This document shows positions 55,392-64,000 of a stretch of 64,000 nucleotides of DNA, one piece after another. Every line of letters starts with the position of its first letter. Within the stretch, counting starts at the first letter, position 1. Made by a program: the position numbers and the translations under genes. Source of the stretch: Acidocella sp. (GTDB lineage Bacteria > Pseudomonadota > Alphaproteobacteria > Acetobacterales > Acetobacteraceae). Below the pieces are notes generated by a model that worked only from the letters and a program-made list of their open reading frames with translations, had not been told where the DNA came from and made no database searches. The stretch is taken from positions 1 through 64,000 of the forward strand of contig JAQNCT010000004.1 of assembly GCA_029077825.1 (NCBI GenBank), written 5' to 3'.

Positions 55392-56012
55392 TTATGGGTA
55401 CAACATGCCTGATACCCAGTGTCCCTCTGTCAGCGTGTATGAAATACGTTCGTGCAGCCGGTATTTAACGTCCTGCCAAAATTCAAAATAAGTCGGTGTA
55501 ACACGCCAGCCCGACCAGAAAGCCGGACGTGGGATGTTATCGTCTGGAAATTTGGCTTCAAATTCCTCGAACCGCGCCTCGAAAGTTTCGCGATCGGGAA
55601 GGGGCTTGGATTGCGCCGAAGCCCAAGCGCCGATTCGGGAACCGCGAGGCCGGGACGCATAATAGGTATCGGCCTGGGTGTCGGAGACCAGGGACATTGT
55701 ACCTTCAATACGGACCTGCCGATGCAGCGTTTTCCAGTAAAACAACAATGCCGCGTGGGGGTTTTGTTTTAGTTCCGATGATTTACGGGACTCCATATTG
55801 GTATAGAATACAAATCCTTGGTGGTTCCAGGCTTTAAGCAGGACCGTGCGGGCAGAAGGTTTGCCTTCAGATGTGGCTGTGGCCAATATCATCGCGTTTG
55901 GATCGTTTGGCTCAGAGGTCTCGGCCTCGGCCAACCAATCACCAAATGTAACAAAGGGGTCGTTTTGTACTTGTTTCACGGCGAAGTTCTCCAAAGCGAA
56001 ATTTCGCAACAC
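55392..56012 (-). CDS. pdxH: Pyridoxamine 5'-phosphate oxidase
   Basis: 206 residues. FMN-dependent oxidase that makes pyridoxal 5'-phosphate from PNP or PMP. Conserved segments are the N-terminal PFVTFGDWLAEAE, AMILATATSEGKPSARTVLLKAWNHQGFVFYTN, SRKSSELKQNPHAALLFYWKTLHRQVRIEG and the C-terminal RPAFWSGWRVTPTYFEFWQDVKYRLHERISY with the conserved Arg and His. It lies between argJ and fabI, divergent from fabI. Confidence 0.94.
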   Translation of the reverse strand: MLRNFALENFAVKQVQNDPFVTFGDWLAEAETSEPNDPNAMILATATSEGKPSARTVLLKAWNHQGFVFYTNMESRKSSELKQNPHAALLFYWKTLHRQVRIEGTMSLVSDTQADTYYASRPRGSRIGAWASAQSKPLPDRETFEARFEEFEAKFPDDNIPRPAFWSGWRVTPTYFEFWQDVKYRLHERISYTLTEGHWVSGMLYP

Positions 56013-56079
56013 TTGATCGCATGAGACACTCTATGCCACCACCATATCACTTATGTAATGCCACTAGGAGAGAGACCCC

Positions 56080-56922
56080 ATGCCTGATACCGCATCCCAG
56101 ATATCGCCCCCAAAGGGCACTCTTATGCAGGGCAAGCGCGGGTTGGTCATGGGCGTTGCCAATAACCGCTCAATCGCCTGGGCCATTGCCCAAGCTGTGG
56201 CGGCGCAGGGTGGCGAGGTTGCGTTTACCTACCAAGGTGAGGCTCTGGAAAAGCGGGTCCGGCCGTTGGCGGCTTCGGTTGGCTCAGATTTGGTGCTGCC
56301 GTGCGATGTCAGCAGCGACTCGGCTATGGATGAGACCTTTGCCGCGATCAAAGAAAAATGGGGCAAAATTGACTTTTTGGTTCATGCCATTGGTTTTGCC
56401 GATAAAAACTTTCTTCGTGGCCGGTATCTAGACACGCCGCGGTCAGCTTTTTTACAGGCTTTGGATATCTCCTGTTTTTCATTTACGGCGGTCGGCCAGC
56501 GGGCGGCAGCACTTATGCCCGATGGTGGTGCGCTGCTGACACTCACATACCTGGGGGCCGAGCGTGTTGTGCCGCATTATAATGTTATGGGCGTTGCGAA
56601 AGCGGCTCTGGAGGCGTCGGTTCGATACATGGCGGCGGATTTAGGGCCGAACCAGATCAGGGTGAATGCCATCAGCGCTGGGCCGATCAAGACCTTGGCA
56701 GCCAGCGGCATCGGTGATTTCAGCTATATTATGAAATGGAACAAATATAACGCACCGCTTGAACGCAACGTGGAACTCGAGGAGGTTGGTGGTGCTGGGC
56801 TTTATATGCTCTCAGACCTCTCAAAGGGTGTCACCGGCGAGGTTCACCATGTGGATTGCGGCTATCATACTGTGGGTATGAAGAATCCTAATGCGCCAGA
56901 CATCGCGGTTGCCGGCGATTAA
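56080..56922 (+). CDS. fabI: Enoyl-[acyl-carrier-protein] reductase (NADH)
   Basis: 280 residues, SDR-type reductase that completes each fatty-acid elongation cycle. The N-terminal cofactor motif is GVANNRSIAWAIAQAVAAQGG in place of the classical TGxxxGxG, and the catalytic Tyr-x6-Lys is in PHYNVMGVAKAAL. The first 17 residues (MPDTASQISPPKGTLMQ) are a non-conserved extension; an internal start at Met16 is possible. accA follows after 46 bases. Confidence 0.94.
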   Translation: MPDTASQISPPKGTLMQGKRGLVMGVANNRSIAWAIAQAVAAQGGEVAFTYQGEALEKRVRPLAASVGSDLVLPCDVSSDSAMDETFAAIKEKWGKIDFLVHAIGFADKNFLRGRYLDTPRSAFLQALDISCFSFTAVGQRAAALMPDGGALLTLTYLGAERVVPHYNVMGVAKAALEASVRYMAADLGPNQIRVNAISAGPIKTLAASGIGDFSYIMKWNKYNAPLERNVELEEVGGAGLYMLSDLSKGVTGEVHHVDCGYHTVGMKNPNAPDIAVAGD

Positions 56923-56968
56923 GCGCCTGGGTTCCCTCAACAGCTTTATGTGGTAAACGCCCGGTCAC

Positions 56969-57925
56969 ATGCGCCAACATTTGGAATTTGAAAAACCGGT
57001 CGCCGAACTCGAGAGTAAAATCGAGGAACTGCGACGGATGACGTCTCCCGGTGAGATTAATATTGCCGATGAGGTGCACCGGCTATCGGATAAGGCCGAT
57101 AAGCAACTGCGTGCTCTCTATGCCAAGCTAACACCTTGGCAGAAAACTCTGGTTGCGCGGCATGCTGACCGGCCCAAGGCGGCGGCTGTCATAGCTGCAC
57201 TCATTGAAGATTTTATTCCTCTCGCGGGTGACCGCGCCTATGCTGATGATGCCGCCATTATTGGTGGCATGGGGCGCTTTCGGGGTACCCCGGTGATGGT
57301 AATAGGCACCGAAAAAGGCACTGATACCGAAACCCGGATTAAGCATAATTTTGGCATGGCGCGGCCCGAAGGCTACCGTAAGGCCCACCGGTTGATGGAG
57401 TTGGCCGGCCGGTTTGGCCTGCCAATTCTCACCTTTGTTGACACATCCGGCGCGTTTCCGGGCATTGATGCTGAGGCGCGTGGCCAGGCGGAAGCGATTG
57501 CGCGTGGTATTGAGGTTTGCCTTAGTGCGCCGGTGCCGTTGATCGCTTCAATCATTGGTGAAGGCGGCTCGGGTGGGGCCATTGCGTTGGCAACCGGCAA
57601 TACGGTGCTAATGTTTGAACACGCTATTTACTCGGTTATTTCGCCAGAAGGCTGCGCTTCAATTTTGTGGCGGGATGCTGCGCAGGCGCCGTTGGCGGCT
57701 GAGGCCATGCGGATTACCGCGCAGGATTTGAAGCGGCTGGGGCTGATCGACGAAATTGTACCCGAGCCGATGGGGGGCGCCCAGCGTGACCCTGACCAAG
57801 CCCTGGCGAACCTGGCTGATGCGATTGCGTTGGCGCTGGCACCGCTGAAGCCAATGACCGCCGAGGCGCTGCGGGCACGGCGGCGCGAGAAATTCCTCGC
57901 GATGGGGAAATTGGGCCTGGTGTGA
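56969..57925 (+). CDS. accA: Acetyl-CoA carboxylase carboxyltransferase subunit alpha
   Basis: 318 residues. With AccD it transfers carboxyl from biotin to acetyl-CoA, the first step of fatty-acid synthesis, which fits its place next to fabI. It starts MRQHLEFEKPVAELESKIEELRR. Core motifs are IGGMGRFRGTPVMVIGTEKG, KHNFGMARPEGYRKAHRLMELAGRFGLPILTFVDTSGAFPGIDAEARGQAEAIAR, IGEGGSGGAIALATGNTVLMFEHAIYSVISPEGCASILWRD and QDLKRLGLIDEIVPEPMGGAQRDP. accB, accC and accD are not in this window. Confidence 0.96.
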   Translation: MRQHLEFEKPVAELESKIEELRRMTSPGEINIADEVHRLSDKADKQLRALYAKLTPWQKTLVARHADRPKAAAVIAALIEDFIPLAGDRAYADDAAIIGGMGRFRGTPVMVIGTEKGTDTETRIKHNFGMARPEGYRKAHRLMELAGRFGLPILTFVDTSGAFPGIDAEARGQAEAIARGIEVCLSAPVPLIASIIGEGGSGGAIALATGNTVLMFEHAIYSVISPEGCASILWRDAAQAPLAAEAMRITAQDLKRLGLIDEIVPEPMGGAQRDPDQALANLADAIALALAPLKPMTAEALRARRREKFLAMGKLGLV

Positions 57926-57961
57926 TGCTTCAGGAATCCGCGGTTCTTATAAAACAAAACA

Positions 57962-58354
57962 CTAGCGGAAAAGCTGATAACGACCCGTCTTGAGGCTGAT
58001 CCAGGTGAACAGGCCGAAAGCCGCACCTAACACCCCATAGGTTCCGTTGTAATTTACCACGGCCGCAACGCCGATGCCGATGGCAAGGGCAGCCAGTAGC
58101 CGGTGCCCCAAAGTGAAGGCGAGCAGCCCAAGAGCCAGCGCGATCCAGCCAAACGCATGAAAATATTGCATTTTTAATATCACTTCGCGCGGGCCGCAAA
58201 AGCCAGGGGCATTGGCGGCGGCGCAGATGCCCACCGTGGCACGCGGTACAATGGCCAATTGCCGGAACATGATGGCGCTGCCACCGATCGCCATGGCGAG
58301 CACAGCACATAAACCATCAGTGCTGTTGAACCTGTTTGTCTCCGCCATGCTCAT
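57962..58354 (-). CDS. Small membrane protein of unknown function
   Basis: 130 residues from ATG 58354 ([10 protein letters not shown]), with AAGGAGA just upstream; Met25 of the longer frame (58348) is an alternative. Four hydrophobic segments can be seen, roughly residues 12-27, 60-80, 82-100 and 105-122 ([33 protein letters not shown]). Two cysteines flank ANAPGF in [17 protein letters not shown] recognise no family. It is divergent from glyQ with 71 bases between starts. Confidence 0.7.
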   Translation of the reverse strand: MSMAETNRFNSTDGLCAVLAMAIGGSAIMFRQLAIVPRATVGICAAANAPGFCGPREVILKMQYFHAFGWIALALGLLAFTLGHRLLAALAIGIGVAAVVNYNGTYGVLGAAFGLFTWISLKTGRYQLFR

Positions 58355-58425
58355 GTCTCCTTGCTCTGAGGCCGCTGGGGCCGTATTGCTGCGCCGCGCC
58401 ACAACAACAATTTCACACACGGTTC

Positions 58426-59304
58426 ATGACAGAGCACGCATCATACGCCAAGCCAAAGAGCTTCCAGGAGATTATTCTCACCTTGCACGCCTTTTGGGCG
58501 CGACAAGGCTGCGTGATTTTGCAACCATATGACGTGGAAATGGGGGCAGGAACTTTTCACCCCGCGACCACTTTGCGGGCTTTGGGGCCCAAAAAATGGT
58601 CCGCTGCGTATGTGCAGCCCTCGCGTCGGCCCTCGGATGGCCGCTATGGTGAAAACCCCAACCGTTTGCAGCATTATTACCAGTATCAGGTGATCGTAAA
58701 GCCAAGCCCGGCGGCAGCGCAGGATTTGCTGTTGCAGAGCTATCAGGCCATCGGGCTGGACTTGAACAATCATGATTTTCGGTTTGTCGAGGATGACTGG
58801 GAAAGCCCAACATTGGGGGCCTGGGGGCTGGGGTGGGAGGTCTGGTGTGATGGCATGGAGGTAGGGCAGTTCACCTATTTCCAGCAGGTAGGCGGCATTG
58901 CTGTGGATTTGCCGAGCTTTGAGATGACCTACGGGTTGGAGCGCCTGGCGATGTATGTGCAGGGCGTTGAGAATGTTTATGAGCTGGATTTCAATGGCGC
59001 TGGCGTAAGATATGGGGATGTATTCCTGCGGGCGGAGCGCGAATATTCCGCCCATAATTTTGAAATTGCGAATACCGATATGCTGATCAGGCATTTTGCC
59101 GATGCTGAGGCTGAGTGTGCGGCGTTGGTAGGGCATAAATTGGCACTGCCGGCGTATGACCAGTGCATAAAAGCCAGCCATTTGTTCAATTTGCTGGACG
59201 CGCGGGGCGTGATCTCGGTGGCGGAGCGGGCCTCATATATTGGCCGGGTGCGGGTGTTGGCCAAGGCGTGTGCCGAAGCCTGGGTAGCCGGGGAGGCCGC
59301 GTGA
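58426..59304 (+). CDS. glyQ: Glycyl-tRNA synthetase alpha subunit
   Basis: 292 residues from ATG 58426 ([36 protein letters not shown]). The frame is open 90 bases upstream but the conserved protein begins here. Class II catalytic subunit of the bacterial alpha2beta2 enzyme; motifs are [44 protein letters not shown] and [13 protein letters not shown]. Its TGA overlaps the glyS ATG. Confidence 0.97.
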   Translation: MTEHASYAKPKSFQEIILTLHAFWARQGCVILQPYDVEMGAGTFHPATTLRALGPKKWSAAYVQPSRRPSDGRYGENPNRLQHYYQYQVIVKPSPAAAQDLLLQSYQAIGLDLNNHDFRFVEDDWESPTLGAWGLGWEVWCDGMEVGQFTYFQQVGGIAVDLPSFEMTYGLERLAMYVQGVENVYELDFNGAGVRYGDVFLRAEREYSAHNFEIANTDMLIRHFADAEAECAALVGHKLALPAYDQCIKASHLFNLLDARGVISVAERASYIGRVRVLAKACAEAWVAGEAA

Positions 59305-61316
59305 TGGCTGAATTTTTCATTGAATTATTCTCTGAGGAAATTCCTGCCCGTATGCAGACGGGGGCTGCGGCTGAACTGGCCCGCATTTGCAGCACTGTAT
59401 TGGCAGATTTGCGCCCAAGCGAGCTGCGGACATTCTACGGCCCGCGCCGGATTGCGCTGGCTGCGCTGGTAGCCGCTGAAAAGCCCGGCGGCGTGATTGA
59501 GGCGCGCGGGCCACGTGAAAGCGCGCCAGCCGCCGCATTGGCCGGGTTTTTAGGCAAGTATAAAGCCAGCTCTGATGAGTTGGTGATAGAAAACGGCTTC
59601 TATTTGCTGCGCCGCAACGAAGCCGCAATGGCAGCCGCTGACCTTATTGCGTCGGCCTTACCTGGGGCTTTGGCAAAATTCTCCTGGCCAAAATCAATGC
59701 GGTGGGGCCAAAGCGGCGATTTCACCTGGGTACGCCCTTTGCGGCGCATGATTTGTTTGCTGGACGGCCAGGTGGTGCCAATTGCTTTGGGGCCGGTGCA
59801 TGCCAGCAATGAGACTGAGGGCCACCGCTTTATGGCCCCTGGAGCGTTTGGCGTTACCTCAGCAGCGGACTGGCAGGATAAATTGCGCGCCCGCAACGTG
59901 ATCGCTGACCAAGCCGAGCGCCGGGCGCTGGTGGTTGCAGGGCTTGCGGCTGTCGCGGGCAAAGTTGGCTTGTCAGTGGTGGATGACGCTGGGCTGCTTG
60001 ATGAAGTGACCGGGCTGGTGGAGTGGCCGGTGGTGCTTTTGGGCAAAATCGACACTGATTTCATGAGCCTGCCGTCTGAGGTGCGCGAGCTCTCCATGAA
60101 GGTGAATCAGCGCTATTTTGCTTTGCGTGATGCGGCTGGCCAGCCTGCGCCCTATTTTGCGTTTGCGGCGAATATTGCGGCCACTGATGGTGGTGCCGCG
60201 ATTATTGCGGGTAATGAGCGGGTGTTGCGGGCCCGGCTTTCCGATGCGCGGCATTTTTGGGATTTAGACCGCAAAACCCGGCTGGATGAATTGTTGCCCA
60301 AGCTGGCCAAAATTACGTTTCATGCGAAAATTAGCACACAGTTGGAGCGGTCTGAGCGCATTGCTGATTTAGCAGAAGAAATTGCAACGGTTCTATCTCC
60401 TGGTTCGCCAGAGATTCAACTTGCAAAAACCGCCGGGCGCTTGTGCAAAGCTGACCTGGTAACCGGCATGGTGGGCGAATTCCCTGAGCTGCAAGGCATT
60501 ATGGGCGGTTACTATGCTGAACACGCAATGAGCGCGCCTAACGGCAGCATCATCGGCTCAGCCATCAAAACCCATTATCAGCCCAAAGGCCCATCGGATG
60601 CGGTGCCAACCAGCTTTGTAGGGATAAGTGTAGCGCTGGCTGATAAGCTGGATACGCTGATCCAGTTTTTTAAAATTGGTGAAAAACCAACCGGCTCAGG
60701 TGACCCGTACGCGTTGCGCCGTGCTGCTTTGGGTGTGATTCGGGTTATTTTGGAAAATAAACTTAATCTGCCTTTACGGCATTTTATCGCGCAGGATGAT
60801 TTGTTCGCTTTCATAATTGAACGGTTGCGCGTGCAGCTGCGAACCCAGGGCGAGCGGTTTGACGTTCTGGACGCAGTTTTGGCAGCGGGAACCGATGATA
60901 ATTTGGTGCAGATAATGGAGCGGGTAAATGCTGTTTCGGCATTTTTAGTTTCCGACGACGGTTCTAACCTTCTAATGGTTTACGAGCGTCCAGCAAATAT
61001 TTTGCGGATTGAAGACATGAAAGATGGCCCGCATGTGGCTGAACCCGTGTTGGGGCCATTGCCAACGCCCGAGGAAGAAAATCTACGAGATCAATTATCT
61101 TTTTTAGCAAACGAGACAGTAACCGATATTCGTGAGCGTGATTTAATTCATAGGATGCAAGCGCTTTCGAAATTACGTAGTTTAGTTGATGCTTTTTTTG
61201 ATGAAGTAACCGTCAATGACCCGGTGCCCCAAATACGCCAGAATCGTTTGCGATTGCTCGCCCAACTGCGCGATGCCATGCATCAAATAGCTGATTTTTC
61301 TAAGATTGAAGGCTGA
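59304..61316 (+). CDS. glyS: Glycyl-tRNA synthetase beta subunit
   Basis: 670 residues from ATG 59304 ([18 protein letters not shown]), overlapping the glyQ stop by one base; the frame is open 141 bases upstream within glyQ. The beta subunit binds tRNA-Gly through its HD-like and anticodon-binding domains. Typical segments are FTWVRPLRRMICLLDGQVVP, SMKVNQRYFALRD, TFHAKISTQLERSERI and the C-terminal anticodon-binding-like domain after VFVM-type strands. ppdK follows 15 bases later. Confidence 0.96.
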   Translation: MAEFFIELFSEEIPARMQTGAAAELARICSTVLADLRPSELRTFYGPRRIALAALVAAEKPGGVIEARGPRESAPAAALAGFLGKYKASSDELVIENGFYLLRRNEAAMAAADLIASALPGALAKFSWPKSMRWGQSGDFTWVRPLRRMICLLDGQVVPIALGPVHASNETEGHRFMAPGAFGVTSAADWQDKLRARNVIADQAERRALVVAGLAAVAGKVGLSVVDDAGLLDEVTGLVEWPVVLLGKIDTDFMSLPSEVRELSMKVNQRYFALRDAAGQPAPYFAFAANIAATDGGAAIIAGNERVLRARLSDARHFWDLDRKTRLDELLPKLAKITFHAKISTQLERSERIADLAEEIATVLSPGSPEIQLAKTAGRLCKADLVTGMVGEFPELQGIMGGYYAEHAMSAPNGSIIGSAIKTHYQPKGPSDAVPTSFVGISVALADKLDTLIQFFKIGEKPTGSGDPYALRRAALGVIRVILENKLNLPLRHFIAQDDLFAFIIERLRVQLRTQGERFDVLDAVLAAGTDDNLVQIMERVNAVSAFLVSDDGSNLLMVYERPANILRIEDMKDGPHVAEPVLGPLPTPEEENLRDQLSFLANETVTDIRERDLIHRMQALSKLRSLVDAFFDEVTVNDPVPQIRQNRLRLLAQLRDAMHQIADFSKIEG

Positions 61317-61331
61317 GGAGCTTTATTTGCC

Positions 61332-63992
<2,661 letters not shown>

Positions 63993-64000
63993 ACTCACGT

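Noticed and set aside
58441-59181. 246-codon open frame on the minus strand inside glyQ
   Set aside because: Fully antisense to a certain glyQ; no recognisable domain.

Overview
The window is a gene-dense piece of an alphaproteobacterial chromosome, most likely from the Acetobacteraceae/Rhodospirillales side of the class. The evidence is the set of families and their order: an alphaproteobacterial FlbT, an HdaA next to polyphosphate kinase and an AI-2E permease, a secA / parvulin / argJ block, a glyQ-glyS-ppdK block, a tkt-gap-pgk operon, an ELM1-type (DUF1022) protein, and fairly GC-rich coding sequence with many GTG/TTG starts. The genus cannot be named from sequence reading alone. I see no rRNA, no CRISPR array, no insertion sequence, no prophage, and no gap longer than about 250 bases without a gene or RNA.

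Layout. 1-5 kb: ettA, a GNAT acetyltransferase, a small DUF2076-like protein, an SDR, an orphan flbT and a drug/metabolite permease. 4.9-9.2 kb, minus strand: tkt-gap-pgk, triose/pentose carbon metabolism. 9.3-13.1 kb: a membrane methyltransferase, then dnaN-recF-ymdB, with a 13-bp degenerate tandem repeat between dnaN and recF and no normal start codon for the conserved RecF N-terminus. 13.2-18.3 kb: a beta-propeller protein, glycerol kinase, a beta-lactamase-fold hydrolase, a class II aldolase-like protein and thpR. 18.4-24.6 kb: aminopeptidase P, a DUF1127 protein, prmA, uvrD, metF. 24.7-28.8 kb: mlaA and mlaC, a Tet-type MFS exporter, a MITE-like palindromic element and aroC. 28.8-34.1 kb: poorly known genes (a conserved protein that may be a degenerate nuclease fold, an AstE/AspA-type deacylase, an ELM1-family protein coupled to a 631-residue protein of unknown function) and tRNA-Val(CAC).

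34.2-37.3 kb holds the most interesting cassette: an MFS transporter translationally coupled to a single polypeptide that joins a non-canonical metallophosphoesterase-like domain to a radical SAM domain with a Cys-rich C-terminus. guaA and a metallo-beta-lactamase hydrolase follow, closed by a strong hairpin. 39.6-45.7 kb: ppk, hdaA and an AI-2E permease on the minus strand, then purM-purN and a tiny membrane protein on the plus strand. 45.7-50.2 kb: pdxY, an NdvA-like ABC exporter, a CBS-pair protein, a glycine-zipper lipoprotein, cyanase and mscL. 50.3-58 kb: secA, a periplasmic parvulin, argJ, pdxH, fabI, accA. 58-64 kb: a small unknown membrane protein, glyQ-glyS and ppdK.

Together this is mostly housekeeping: central carbon metabolism (tkt, gap, pgk, glpK, ppdK), nucleotide and cofactor supply (guaA, purM, purN, pdxY, pdxH, metF), replication and its control (dnaN, recF, hdaA, uvrD), translation (ettA, glyQS, prmA, tRNA-Val), protein export and folding (secA, PPIase) and envelope lipid homeostasis (fabI, accA, mlaA, mlaC). 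Genes are packed tightly: many operon neighbours overlap by 4 bases, and four convergent pairs overlap at their 3' ends.
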